Below, in pieces: positions 36,224-48,986 of a stretch of 64,000 nucleotides of DNA (position 1 is the first letter of the stretch; every line of letters begins with the position of its first letter). The notes beneath the pieces were generated by a model, which saw nothing but the letters and a program-made list of their open reading frames with translations, was not told the origin of the DNA and ran no database searches. The position numbers were made by a program, and so were the translations under genes. Source of the DNA: Agapanthus africanus (taxonomy: Eukaryota > Streptophyta > Magnoliopsida > Asparagales > Amaryllidaceae). The stretch is taken from contig JASDDO010000006.1 of assembly GCA_030015575.1 (NCBI GenBank), positions 375,246,137 through 375,310,136 on the forward strand, written 5' to 3'.

Positions 36224-39093
36224 TGTTGGGTTACGGCAGCGCCCCGGCCATCAATCTGTGGCCAAATGCGGAACAAAAACTTTTGAAACTTGGCGCTACC
36301 ACAACCATTTACCCGGATCGAACCATTATCCATTTACTAGCTAACTGTAAAGTGTTAAGAGATTATACCGATCGATCCGTGTCCTTCAGTCTTCAACCTC
36401 TTCCTAAGCTCCTCGCAGCTACCCTAAACAAGTTCGCTCTCCGGTCTCCCTCGTCGAAGAAGATCCACGTCGGGGATCCTTAATACGGGCTCCCGCTTCA
36501 AAACCGAAGCAACTCAGACATCAAGTTTGCTAACCGAGATGTCCAAGGTGAAGTAGAGTAAGTGTGTGATCATTTTGTCTCAAGACATTCATGGATTCTC
36601 AACACATGAGAGGGTATGGATGGAGGTGAAGAAGAAGTCATTGGAGTGTGAAGAGTGTGAGCTCAAGTCTTTACATAAAATGAAAAAGGCAACACTTGAA
36701 AAGAATAAGCTTGGCTGCCCCCTTTTCTTCATGTGTTTATATTGTGTTATATTGTGAGGTATTTTGTAGTAATAATATAAAAAACATCACCCAAAATATC
36801 TACCATAAAACCCTCACAAATATCTCACAATATAAAACAATAAACAAATAAGCATGGCACAATAAATACACTATGCCAAGACTTAGCCTCAAAATTTCCA
36901 CATCATCAAAATATTAAACATTTATCAAAAACCCTAAATGTTTAATACAATAAAAGGAATGGCATCTTCAAAACAATCTTGTAACAGATTACAAGACTAC
37001 CCTTCAACTGTTTATACATACGTGCATCCGTATTCCGACTGAATACGAATACAACGAGACGAAAATAATCCAACTATCTAATACTAGGATCCAGCTAAAA
37101 CCAAAGCCCACTAGTATGATCCGTCCGATCATGATCCATGCACGAGTGCACGTATATAATCGAACCCTGCCATAAAACCATACAGCCTCTACAACGTTTC
37201 GCTCGAACTAGGGAAACCCTCTATGTGGGACTCTAAAGACTCGTCAATACGCTGGCAGTGGGTTTAACCACAAGCAGGTCAGTGGCACTAACTGTACGTA
37301 ACGGCTACCCAGGTATTGAGCGAAAGGGAGGCCGACGAGCGAACTCATCCAGAAACCCTACTGAGCCTGACAGTGACAATATCCGTACAGTCTAGTCCGT
37401 TCGTCTATGAGTATCGCATATCGGGTCTAGGAGGTGGATAAAGTCAGACCCCAAATAACGTGATATTGAGTGTGAAGAGTGTGAGCTCAAGTCTTTGCAT
37501 AAAACGAAAAAGGCAACACTTGAAAATAATAAGCTTGGCTGCCCCCTTTTCTTCATGTGTTTATATTGTGTTATATTGTGAGGTATTTTGTAGTAATAAT
37601 ATAAAAAACATCACCCAAAATATCTACCATAAAACCCTCACAAATATCTCACAATATAAAATAATAAACAAATAAGCATGGCACAATAAATGCACCATGC
37701 CAAGACTTAGCCTCACAATTTCCACATCATCAAAATATTAAACATTTATCAAAAAACCTAAATGTTTAATACAATAAAAGGAATGGCATCTTCAAACAAT
37801 CTTGTAACAGATTACAAGACTACCCCTCAACTGTATATACATACTTGCATCCGTATTCCTACTAAATACGAATATAAGGAGATGAAAATAATTCAACTAT
37901 CTAATACTAGGATCCGGCTTAAACCAAAGCCCACTAGTATGATCCGTCCGATCATGATCCGTGCACGAGTGCACGTATATGATCGAACCCTGCCATAAAA
38001 CCATATGGCCTCTACAACGTTTCGCCCGAACTAGAAAAACCTTCTGTGTGGGACTCTAAAGACTCGTCAATACGCTGGCAGTGGGTTAACCATAAGTACG
38101 TCAGTGGCACTAGCTGTACGTAACGGCTACCCAGGTATTGAACGAAAGGGAGGCCGACGAGCGAACTCATTCAGAAACCCTACTGAGCCTGACAGTGACA
38201 ATATCCGTACAGTCCAGTCCGTTCGTCTATGAGTATCGCATATCGGGTCTAGAGGGTAGATAAAGTCAGACCCCAAATAACGCGATATTTAGTGTCGGTA
38301 TGAAGCCCATCACCACCAGAGAAACTACCGATCCTGGATCGGTACTTCTCGACTATCTTGGCCAAGGATTTCTGGTGATGGCTATCCATGCACACTGCGA
38401 CCTCTACCCCTAATACCGGGAGAGACGAATCCCCTGACGATCCGCTCAGTGCCTCTATGTGGCTCGGGACTGTACCCAACTAAAACCTGTTTGCATGACT
38501 CCTCTGAGCCGTGGTAGGGTAGTAATCAAAGCACAGTGGGAACTCACATAAGAAAAATGACGATCTCAGGTCGACAGACTAACCTGTACACATGTCACCT
38601 AGGAACTGCTATCTGACAATAGGTATAGTACCAACTAGCATGTTCCCGGTGAGTCCGTCCGGTGTACTCATAACCCAATGGGCACCTGTATACTATCTTA
38701 GGTGAACCAACTGACACCAATGGCTTGTGAGACCGACCACCGCCCCTTATCGGGGTCTCGATCCGTATATACTAGTCTACTATCGGAGTATCGATGCCTA
38801 GTCTAGAAACTCCCACGACTAGGGACACTTTAAGGATGTGCTTATAGACTGCTCAACTCTCACATATATGATCGCCATCATACTGCTGGTAGTCAAGCAA
38901 GAATCCTATGGGCTCTATCAATATGTAATAGTGAACTGTAGTGTCACCTGAAGCAAGTACACGACGACAAAGACAAACCAGATAGCATACTATCATCTCG
39001 AGTAAGACTTTTCTACCGGTATAGGTCCTCCGTCAATCATTGCAATCACGTGTCTGTGATCCAATAATTGACTTGAGGGCACTATAGCCAACA
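36224..39093 (-). mobile_element. Copia-3 5' LTR, 2870 bp, with internal duplication
   Basis: Same termini as the 2043-bp partner but 827 bp longer because of a tandem duplication at 36645-38292. Followed by AACGG, the TSD within the Del RNase H sequence. Confidence 0.9.
36645..38292. repeat. Tandem duplication of about 825 bp inside the Copia-3 5' LTR
   Basis: The segment starting GAGTGTGAAGAGTGTGAGCT at 36645 starts again at 37468; both copies run to CCCCAAATAACG(T/C)GATAT. The two copies differ from each other by scattered substitutions. The joint has AGTGT microhomology. The other LTR has a single copy. Confidence 0.88.
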
Positions 39094-40772
39094 AACGGCT
39101 GCCAACTCCAGATCATGCATCGGATAGTTGTGCTCATGAACTTTCAGCTGTCTTGATACATAACCTACCACTTTATCGTGCTGGTGTAGAACACATCCTA
39201 ATCCCTTACCGGATGCATCACAATACACTTCGAAACCTCCAGATTGGTCCGGTATTACGAGAATAGGCGTTGTTGTCAATCTTGACTTGAGTTCTACGAA
39301 ACCTTGTTCGCATGCTTCTGACCACACAAATTCTTCATCTTTACATGTGAGCTTGGTCATGGGTGTTGCAATTTTCGAAAATCCTTCAATAAATCTTCGG
39401 TAGTATCCCGCTAATCTCAAGAAACTTCGAATGTCCTTCACTGTCTTTGGTGTCGGCCATTCGCTTACTGCTGATACTTTAGCTGGATCCACAGAGATTC
39501 CTTCACCTGAAACGATATGTCCGAGAAATCCGACTTGTTCTAGCCAAAACTCGCACTTGCTGTACTTGGCATAGAGTTGATGCTATCGCAAGGTCTCTAG
39601 GACAATTCGTAAATGTTCAGCATGCTCTTTCCGATTTTTTGAATATACCAGGATGTCATCGATGAATATGACAACGAACCTGTCTAGGTACTCTCGAAAA
39701 ACTTGATTCATCGGATTCATGAATATGGCTGGTGCATTAATCACTCCAAATGGCATCACGAGAAACTCATAATGTCCATAGCGAGTCCTGAATGCCGTCT
39801 TCGGAATATCAGACTCTTCGACCTTCACCTGATGATAACCCGAACGAATATCTAATTTTGAGAAAATGCAAGACCCACTTAGCTGATCGAACAGATCGTC
39901 GATTCGCGGTAGTGGATACTTGTTCTTTATCATGACTTCATTCAAAGCTCTATAATCAATGCACATTCTGTATGAACCTTTCTTCTTCTTCACAAGCAAA
40001 ACTGGAGATCCCCAACTTGAAGTACTAGGGCGAATCCATCCTTTCTACAGAAGTTCGTTTAGCTGAGTGTCGACCTCCTTCAAACCTTCTAGACTTAATC
40101 GGTATGGTGCTTTGATCACCGATTGTGCTCCAGTTACTAAATCAATTCCAAATTCAAGAGCTCGATCAGGAGGCAAACCTGATATGTCTTCAGGAAATGC
40201 ATCATCGAACTCTCGAACTACCTCTGGATTATATTCTCCTGCCCATTGAGTTGCAATCACTGCCTTCTTCGGTTTTGCCTTGTATGTGCTAGGCTTCAGG
40301 GTACAGTCTCCATTTTTGAAATAAAAGACCGGATGCTCTAGAATCTCGAACACTACCCTCCTTTGACGACAGTCGATGGTAGCGTAGAAAGTTCCTATCC
40401 AATCCATACCCAAAACTACATCGAAGTTCGGTATGTCCAGCACCTTGAAGTCAGTATAAAATTCTCTGCTGCAGACGACCACTGGACACAGGTCGTATTT
40501 TATTGTTGGCTTTAGAACGCTGTTCCCTGAACTGACATTCCAGCTGGATACGAGTGGTTTGATTGGAATCACATGAGTTCGGACGAACCGTTACGACATA
40601 AAGCAATGAGATGCTCCAGTATCAAAGAGTGCTAATGCAGGAAGTGAGGCTACTAAAATTGTAACTAAGTTATGTACGACATGTTTAGATATAGAAAAGA
40701 ATATATGGATATAAACAAGTATTGAACATATTTGAAAGATGGGAAGTTACCAGTGATGACTTGGCCAGTGGC
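39094..40772 (-). pseudogene. Del pol, 5' part: gag tail, protease, reverse transcriptase, RNase H
   Basis: Protease active site FDTGASHCF at about 40600-40630. RT runs from about 40030 to 39540 with MCIDYRALN (near 39950), [19 protein letters not shown], and the catalytic box FIDDILVYS (near 39655). RNase H begins with [15 protein letters not shown] near 39215 and is cut at 39094 by Copia-3. Coding is nearly intact: stops near 40600 (after CFMS), at 40044-40046 and 39580-39582, the last two TAG. A candidate intron separates the gag tail from protease. Most similar to the Tekay/Del clade; it would copy element RNA into DNA in cytoplasmic particles. Confidence 0.92.
40653..40750 (-). other. 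Candidate intron at the gag/protease junction of Del
   Basis: On minus, donor ATCACTG|GTAACTT at 40750. Acceptor either AACTTAG at 40665 (86 bp) or AATTTTAG at 40653 (98 bp). Both acceptors keep the same frame into the protease, while the unspliced sequence has stops. AT-rich and T-rich relative to flanks. An ordinary insertion of about 86 bp is the alternative. Confidence 0.6.
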
Positions 40773-42986
40773 TGTTAGTTATATGTATGCCCTAGAGGCC
40801 ATTACTATACATAGGATATATATTGTAGTGGATGCTGGGACATATATAGGGAGGACTTTCTTGCTCGACATGATAGTATGCTATCTGGTTACTCTTTACC
40901 TTAACGTGTACACTGATTGTCTCTCTGTTACATGTTGGTAAAGCCCTTAGGATGTGTACTTGACTACCTGGACTATGATGCGGATCATACTAGTGGGGAC
41001 ATGGTAGTCCATAAGTACATCCTTCAAGGTCCCTAGTCGTGGGTGTATCGAGACGGGGCATCGATATACCAGAGTAGACTAGCGTATACCTTCTCAACCC
41101 ATACAGATGGGCGATGGATGATCCCATATCCATTGGTGTTTGACATCAGAGACGATGTACGGGTGCTCAGTAGAGACTGGGTACACTGGACGGACTCGCC
41201 GAGAACTCCCAGATGGTATTATACCTTACGTCAGATGGCAGTTCTCTGGTGACACTGGTACAGAGTAGTCTGTTGACCCGAGATCGTCATAGAGTCTCGT
41301 GTGGTTCCAACTGTGCTTTGATTTCCACCTTACCACGTCCAAGAGGGCGTGCAAAACGGTGGTTTTTGGGTACAGTCCCGAGTCACATGGAGGCAATGAG
41401 CGATAGGAGGGGATTCGTCTCTCCCGGTATAGGGAGTTGATGTTGCGCTGTGTTCGATTGGCTATAACCGGAAATCCCTGGCCAGGGTTGCTGAGATTTA
41501 CTGGTAAGTGTTACCTGTAGTTTCTCGAACTGTTATAGATCTCATATCGACACGACTTATCGAGCTATTGGGGTCTGACGTTTACCACCCCTAGGCGAGA
41601 TATGCGACATATCAGACGACGAGACCGGACTGTGCGGTAAGTGTTACTGGTTGGATTCACAGGAGTGTGAGCGGGCTTGCTCGTCGATCTTCTGATCGCT
41701 CAATACCCGGGTGGCCGTTACGTTTAGCAGACCGCTTGCGGCTTGTGGGTGTTTGATATGATCATCACCTGCTGCCGGCGTATTGACGAGTCTTTAGAGT
41801 CCTACACAGAGGTTTCCTGGCTCAAGCGAAACGAAATAGGAGCACATATGAGATATGTGCAGGACCGAGAATAATGCGTGTATGTGATACCGTATTCCAT
41901 TCTCGCGATGAATGTATCGAATGGTTGTATGCGATATAACCTAGTTATCGAATCAAGGATTGATTCGGTAAGCCGATACATAGGATACTAGTCGGTTATA
42001 TGCGATATGACCGGATCATTGAATCAAGTGTTGATTTAATGATTTAATGCATAATTATATATTTGATATATTACTTTGCATTAACTAGTATTGGTTCATT
42101 TTAAATGGATTTTCTCATTTGAAGTTCACAAGTTGTATATGTGATATACTTTTGTGCACTTGATTGTATCATGTTTGATGATACATGCTTACTTGAGTTT
42201 GTGTAAAGATTAAACCATGGTTATTTAAATGGTTAGGGTTTTGTTTTTCATATCTATTTATTCATTTATTTATTTATTTCTTTTTGGCAAAAGAAAAGAA
42301 AAATGGTGGCTTTATTTGGATGCATGTTGAAGCTTCATGAAGCTTTGACTAAGTCACCATTTTTGTCTTCATGCTTAACCCTAACCATTGACCTAACCCT
42401 AGTTTATTCTCTACACTTGACCATGGTTAGATTATGATAAGTATACATTTTATTTTCTTTTTTAATGAATACTTATCATAACATTTTTCATCATCTTCTT
42501 CTTCTTCTTCAAGAAGAAACCTTGCTCCATCAATGGCAACTTGAGCAAATGAGTGAGAAATCCAATTCTAAAGTGAACCCAGTTCCTATTTCTTCATCCT
42601 CTACCACTTGCCAAGTAGTATAGGGTGTTTTCTTCACAAGTTTCATGACTTGGTGAAGTAGGACATTGATCTTGTGATGCCTCGACGTAGATCATCTTCG
42701 GCACGAAGCCGACGACCTTGCCCGCCCATTTCTCCGATGAAGCCGACGCTAGAGCCCGGGATTCCATTTGGACAGCGAGGAGACTTCATTGTGGAGCTAT
42801 GGAGGTGGAGGACCGGATCTACAAAGGTTGTTTTTCCGTTCTTTTAGTTATATTGTTAACTAGTTGCATGTTTCGCCTAGAATTCTAGTTAACGATCCGT
42901 ATTAGGGTTTCTCGGCACCGGTAAAATTTGAAATTGGCATGGTTGATGCCTTGTGAGACCTCCTTAGTGTGCCTAGGAACCCTACA
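40773..42986 (+). mobile_element. Copia-2 5' LTR
   Basis: 2214 bp; starts TGTTAG, ends CCTACA, followed at once by the primer site. Open frames at 40732-41440 are repeated in the partner LTR and are not genes. Confidence 0.93.
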
Positions 42987-42987
42987 G

Positions 42988-43000
42988 TGGTATCAGAGCC
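42988..43000 (+). promoter_or_regulatory. Primer-binding site, Copia-2 (initiator tRNA-Met)
   Basis: TGGTATCAGAGCC, one base after the LTR end. Confidence 0.94.
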
Positions 43001-43182
43001 TAGCTAGAGCCTTAGGCGATGCGTAGACGGAGTTAGAAGTCCGATCGAACCGAAACCCTAACACAAACATGCTCTCTGTACTTTTTTCAAAAACAGGGAT
43101 TTTTGAGGATTAAAATTTTGCAGAAAATTCAGCAGGAGATTGTAAGGGTTACTGTGAAATTCGACAGCCTGAATCCATCAAA

Positions 43183-43232
43183 CCGCCGCGGTTCCGCGGC
43201 ACAAGCATGGCTTGTGCGGCGGTTCCGCGGCC
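43183..43232 (+). promoter_or_regulatory. GC-rich hairpin downstream of the Copia-2 primer site
   Basis: GCACAAGC (43199-43206), loop ATG, GCTTGTGC (43210-43217), with CCGCGG-TT-CCGCGG on the left (43186-43199) and GGCGGTTCCGCGG on the right. About 200 nt after the primer site. Against Copia-1 two adjacent stem positions changed together on both strands and pairing was kept. Confidence 0.72.
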
Positions 43233-45159
43233 GAAATGTCTCCTTGTTCATAGAATTTTACACAGTAATTCTTACTTTGCAGTGCTGGTTTTTCTGGGAA
43301 TTTTTAATATTTTTTCAAGAGTTGAATTTTCTGGGTTGTATTGGGGACTCGGTGTTTCGATCGGATTGTCTAATTTTGTCTATGTGTTTTTCCGGATAAA
43401 AAGTTCGACCGGATATAAATACCCAACTTTTCCGGATTGTCTAATTTTGAATATGTTAAAAAGTTCGACCGGATATAAATACCCAACTTTTCCCCTGCCG
43501 GAAAACTTCCAAGTGTTGGATTTTTCCGAGGTTTAAAGACGTTCTAAGTAGTGCAAGTAACGCGATGGTCCCTCTAGAAGACAACAAACCTTAACTCGAT
43601 TATGTGACTGTCTTGAACTGCCCTTTGAACCTTCGGGTTTGGGGCAGTACGGCGTGCCACATGTGAGGCGTTGGCTTGACCCTTCTATGGCTGGACCGTT
43701 GGTACTGAGGCACGAAGTGAATGTCTTTGAACTTATTTCATGAGTTGAGCTGTTTCGGGAAAACTTGGGTGTTCGATTGTTCGATCGGAAAGTTTAACAT
43801 TTTCTATCTTATTCGTTATGTGATACAATAATTGGAATTCACAATATGTTATGAGATAACTGAATGAATGTTATAAACATAGCAGTTTAGTCTCACTTGA
43901 TCGGTTGCCACGGAATTTTGATGTGATCAAAAGTCCGTCGCAATCACGTAGCGTACGCGGATACTCGCCGGGTGAACTTAATAGACAGCCTCGCCCCATA
44001 GCCCCGACCAAGTGACTGTAGGAGAACCCCGTCGCCAAAAGCATCCTTTCGGGTGCTCGCGGCAGCGGTGTTCCGCCTTGGTGCACTTCGTCGACGGCGT
44101 CGGGGGTGCAGCTGCCTACTAAAGTTTGCGACGAGCATTCGATCAGGATGTCGGGAATCTTGTAGAATTACCCGACTTGATATTGAAATGTGTTTTCGAT
44201 AATGAGACTAAAATGCGGGGTTTATAATTGTTAGGCATGTGATGTCTAAGGAATTCATTTGATTAGGCATGCGATGTCTATGTAGGTTGCGGATTCCAAC
44301 TGTTGTAGTTTTACACTTTCTTTTCTGTGACCGTAAGTGTAATATGTGATATCGCCGATTTCGTTTCTATATGTCAACGACAATTGGGATGCACATATTT
44401 ACTTACGTTGATGACATATGATGTTATGTGTTGCTGGATATGTTATATTGGATCGTCGTGTTTGAATAGCCGGGGTTTTTTTTATGTGAGATGAGTGTTT
44501 TTCATTTTCATTCATGTAAAAACTTGTATGTAATATTCTTTTGTTGGAGCACTTCCAGGTTGCGGAAGATGTCACCCTCTGTATATTATTTACTTTTCCG
44601 CACTAGGATAGACCCAAGGAGGGGAGCACAAGTAACCGGGTTCTGGAGTCCAGTGGGAGACCAACTCGAGGAGTCGAGTCCGGGTCTCCTAACTCTAGAA
44701 TTGGTAGGGTTTCTTGCCGCTCTCGTAGGGGTATAGGGGTATGGGTTTGGCTATTCATCGCGACCGTGGAATCTGTGTTTTATACTGGCTCGTATTGAAA
44801 ACACGGACGTCCTAGTATATCCAATATTTCATATGATTCTTCTGGTGCGATATCTGTGATGTGATCATGTGATATGTTCTGTGATGGATACAGTATATAG
44901 TGTATATGATATATTATATAGGCGTTACTTATGTTTTACACCCGTGCTAGCCCTGCCCCGCTCTGTCGTTAGTTACCTAACCTAACGGTGCACGAGGGGA
45001 CATCGAGGCGAATGCGGATGGCATAAGTGTACGTCGTATTTATCTGTGATGTTTAGGTACTTAAATGATGGGACTTCATTAATGTGATTAATGAAATATA
45101 AAAGAAACCTAAGATGTTGTAGAATCGAATTTCAAAAATAAAACAGGTAGCTACAGTTC

Positions 45160-45400
45160 TTGCTTTGCACAGCGGTATATGTGATATATCCTGCACCTTA
45201 TTCGATGAGGAAAGGACCGAGATCCCTTCACCGGGAGTGACTCCTTTAGCAATAACTGGCAGATGCTACACACTCAGTTTGTCTTTTGATTGCTTTTAAG
45301 AGTTCTGCTTTGCACAGTGATATATATGATATATCCCGCACCTCATTCGACGAGGAAAGGACCGACGATCCCTTCACCGGGAGTGACTCCTTTAGCGAAA
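45160..45400 (+). repeat. Copia-2 duplicated leader block
   Basis: TTTGCACAGYGGTATATGTG-like start, GAGGAAAGGACCGA, TCCCTTCACCGGGAGTGACT, twice (about 45163-45255 and 45308-45400). Equivalent to the Copia-1 and Copia-3 pairs. Confidence 0.8.
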
Positions 45401-45529
45401 CTAGAAAAGCCTCAAAAACACTCCATTTTAAAAATCATTTGATTCTACAACGATATCAAGTTCATTACGCAATAGGTTTTCAGAAAAACCTGTCGTAGCC
45501 CTCCGTCATTTCAGATAAGTAGTAGTTAG

Positions 45530-45755
45530 TATTCGTGCTACGTTTGTTGGCCTTTGTCAAGGCGTAGTGTGCGGTAGCTAACTGGTGTTTATCTGCTTAT
45601 GCATATGATGCAGATTGGGTTAGGGTAGTCGTGCGACCTTGTTGGCTTTTGTCAAGGGCCGTGCGGGTGGGTTTAATTCAATCAGGAAATGACGGGTTGA
45701 ACTTGACTAGCATCCTATGGTTTGTTGGCCTTTGTCAAGGTCATAGGAGGTTAGG
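45530..45755 (+). other. Copia-2 three-stem-loop segment
   Basis: Loop core TTGTTGGCYTTTGTCAAGG three times. Arms CTACG/CGTAG (about 45537-45570), CCTTG/CAAGG (about 45636-45656) and TCCTATG/CATAGGA (about 45713-45749). Order and spacing as in Copia-1 and Copia-3. Confidence 0.72.
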
Positions 45756-46199
45756 GGCAAAATATTATCGGGAATTTCAAGTGTTGAAATTTGCAATGAG
45801 ATTGCATACCTTCTATGAGATAGTTGGATCCTGATACCCACTGCTAGTAATTGTTACTCCTGGGAGAGTTTTACACATTACAATTAGCCGATCAAGTAGG
45901 TGTCTAGAAAGGTGTTAACGGGGTTACGCCTCTGGGAAAACGAGGTTTACATTAATTAGGTTCGTGCGAAAGCACGGGGGACCTCCCTCAAAGTACCGAC
46001 ACTGGCCTGGCTGAAAGATTGGTGAACTTGTAGTATGTAATTAATCCCGGCTAGTCTTTCCTTTTAGGGTTTGAAGGAAGATTTGATAAAAATAGTGGGA
46101 GCCATCCTGATTAGATAAAATAATAACCAATCTATTCTTGTAAGAGCGCACGCTGAGTGTTATTCTTCTCTCTCTCTCCAGGTAGCGACCATATCACGC

Positions 46200-48975
46200 C
46201 TTAATCAAGATAATAATATGGAACATTGACCGAACCCGCTTGTTATACTGAGCTGGGGAACGTTGGTCTCGCTCCAATTTATAATTGTTATAAGACAGAG
46301 CAGGAAATTGGGGATTACCAGAATTCCCGTGCCGCCCAAACGAAGTAAGTGCATGTTGATGCATCATCTTCGGGTGTGTTCATTATATAGAACTGTTTCT
46401 CAGTGTCCTTTACGTCCTGGGTATATGATACCGGATCAGGATCCCGCATATGTAATATGTTACATAGGCTACAGATAGGTAAAAAACTGAGAACGGGTGA
46501 TAAGTTTCATGAGATAGAAAACGGGGCAAGTGTTGCAGCCAAGTCTGTTGGTCACTGTCACCCTGTATTCCAAATACATTGATTCTGAACGAATGTTATT
46601 AGATACCGAACCTGATATACAAAATCATATCTATCTCTTTATTAGTAAAGAAATGATAAAATTTTGTATTGATGGATAATGTTTTGAACATTTCCTATAT
46701 CAAAAGTTGATCGGTTCAGGCACGTTATCTAAAAGCATTGATGTTCTGAGTCAAACTACAGTTCCTAGTATATAGAACACACACAAGAGGAAGAGTTCAG
46801 AAATGAACGAATCCTTCTTGTGGCATTGTAGACTGGGTCATATCAATGCGATCCGACTGGCTGAAGTTACATTTTAGATGCATATTTAAATCAGTTTGAA
46901 TTTACATCTTGTGAAACTTGCCAGTCATGTCACAGAGATAAGATGACCATAGCTCCGTTTACTGGAAACAGAGAAAGAGTTAGTGAACTCTTGGGATGAT
47001 ACATGTTGATGTATGTAAGGTCCTCTGTCTACATATGCCAGGAGCGGTTCTTTGTACTTCATTACATTCTCTGATCATCTTTCGAGATTCAGACCTATGT
47101 TCCTGTTGAAACACAAGTCCGAACCTTTTGAGATATTCACAGAATATAAGTTAGAAGTAGAGAACCAAAATACGGGTATAAGTATTATGTCCTTTGATGT
47201 GATCGAGGAAGAGAATACTTGAGCACGAAAATCCTGGATTATTCTAAAGGAGAATGAGATTCTCTCTCAGCATTACTCCTCCGTATACACCACAGTACGT
47301 CGGTGTATCGGGGCGGAGCAGATACACCCTATATGATATGGTGTGCTCTATGATGAGTACTACTGAGTTTCCTATTTCCTTTTTGGGAGTTATGCACTTG
47401 AGAAGCTGCATACCTATTGAATTGGATTCGAATCAAATCTATGCCTACCGCTTCATATGTGATATGGAAAGGGAAGAGCCCATATCTTAAGTTAGTTAAG
47501 ATTTGGGGTTGTCCAGCCTATGTCTGAAAAGAAAAATCCGGACAAGCTCGAGGCAAGATCTGTTATGTAGAACTGGAAATGTTCCAGCTATACAAACTGC
47601 GGCTGATGATTTGATAGAACCAAAGGATTCAATAGTTACCAACGAACCTCAGCCTCTCCGCCGATCTAGTGAGGTTCCTCACCCACCTGAGAGATACTTC
47701 GGTTTCTCTATGACAGTGGGAGCGAGGATTGCATCATGAGATGATGACCCAACTAGCTTCGAGCTGGCCATCAGGAGTAAGACTCTGTAAGAATGGCTGG
47801 ATGCTTAGTGATCTGAGATGGAATCCATGTACACCAACAAAGTATGGACTTTGGTTGCTATATCTGAAGGGTTAAATCAGGAGCAAGTATATCTTGAGAA
47901 GATTACTTGGTGTAGATGGAAAAGTTGAGACTTTCAAAGCTAGACTTGTTAAAGGTTTTCGTCATCGACCAGGCGTGGATAATGATGAAACCTTTTCCAG
48001 TGGCTATGCTTAAGTCCATCCAGATCCTACTTGCCACGGCTACATACCATGACTACGATATCTGGTGGTTGGGTGTCTTGACTGCTTTTCTAAATGATGA
48101 TTTGGAAGAGAGCGTCTATAAGTACACAGCCAGAGGGCTTCGTAGACAGTGGGAGCAGCGGAAACGTGCACAAGATGCTTTATAAGATAAAGCAGGTATC
48201 GCGGAGTTGGAACATCTGTTTTGATGTAGTAGTCAAACAGTTTGACATCATCAAAATGGTAGATGAACCTTGTATATACAAAAAGGTAGTAGGGAGTATG
48301 GTGATGATCCTCGAACAGTACGTGGATGACATACTCTTGATAGGGAAGGAGTTTCCTATGCTACGCTTAGTCAATCTCCGCTTATCACAATGATTCTCCA
48401 TATAGGATCAAAATAATACCTACTAAATCCTGGGTTTTGGATCTATGAGATAGATCTAATTGGATATTAGGATACTCACTAGATGTAGTGAGATGGTATC
48501 AATCGATCATGGGGAGAATCACTGGAAGTGTTCCAGGGTGATAAGGACGACTGAATGTCAGTCACAGGCATTGTCTTTACCCTTGGTAAAGGGACGGTAT
48601 GTTGGAAGAGTTCCAAGCTAGATACCGTGGCATACTAGACGATAAAGGCTGGATACATCGCTACTCAAGATGCTACCAAAGAGGATGTTTGGGTGTATAT
48701 TGGTTCATGAGATGAACTACGTTCCAACCATTGTGAGACAATGGAGTTGTGGCTTATGCCAAGGAACGCCGGTCCCATCAGTGATCCAGACATATTCTAA
48801 GGCAGTATCACCTGATCATGGAGATGGTTGATCTCCAGGGTGATCGAGGTTAGGAGAGTAGACTCAGAGGACGACACGGCGGATCCACTCACGAAGGCCT
48901 ATTCCCAGAGAGAGACTATTATGGGATGGTTGAGTATGAGATACTACAACCACTGCTATCAGATGGCCCTAGTGC
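46200..48975 (+). pseudogene. Copia-2 pol: protease, integrase, RT, RNase H remnants
   Basis: Protease site YDTGSGS near 46430; pre-integrase HCRLGHIN near 46835; a zinc-finger CETCQSCHR stretch near 46915; integrase end HPPERYFGFSMTV near 47690. RT has LTAFLNDDLEE (near 48085), QVSRSWNICFDVV (near 48205) and the YVDD box (near 48325). RNase H is cut down; a tail DPLTKAYSQRETIMGW remains near 48890. Many stops and frameshifts throughout. Sense orientation is + with LTRs on both sides. Confidence 0.85.
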
Positions 48976-48986
48976 AAGTGGGAGAT
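48972..48986 (+). promoter_or_regulatory. Polypurine tract, Copia-2
   Basis: GTGCAAGTGGGAGAT immediately before LTR start TGTTAG. Confidence 0.88.

Larger units (their letters stand above)
18127..39093 (-). mobile_element. Copia-3: Ty1/copia element, with Copia-1 nested inside
   Basis: Plus-strand ends TGTTGGGTTACGGC and ATAGCCAACA. Flanks AATGG (18122-18126) and AACGG (39094-39098) are a TSD with one mismatch; joining across it restores the Del RNase H frame. LTRs are 18127-20169 and 36224-39093. Primer site 36211-36223, polypurine tract at 20170. Without Copia-1 and one TSD copy it is about 10.6 kb. The LTRs differ at many sites, so it is older than Copia-1 and Copia-2. Confidence 0.9.
43233..46199 (+). 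other. Copia-2 long non-coding leader in place of gag
   Basis: Collinear with the Copia-1 leader. It contains a small duplication of AAAAGTTCGACCGGATATAA (43400 and 43460), a GGTCTCC segment near 44660-44700, the palindromic GTTAGTTACCTAACCTAACG (about 44970), the duplicated block and three stem-loops. No gag domain or CCHC knuckle seen in any frame. Confidence 0.7.
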
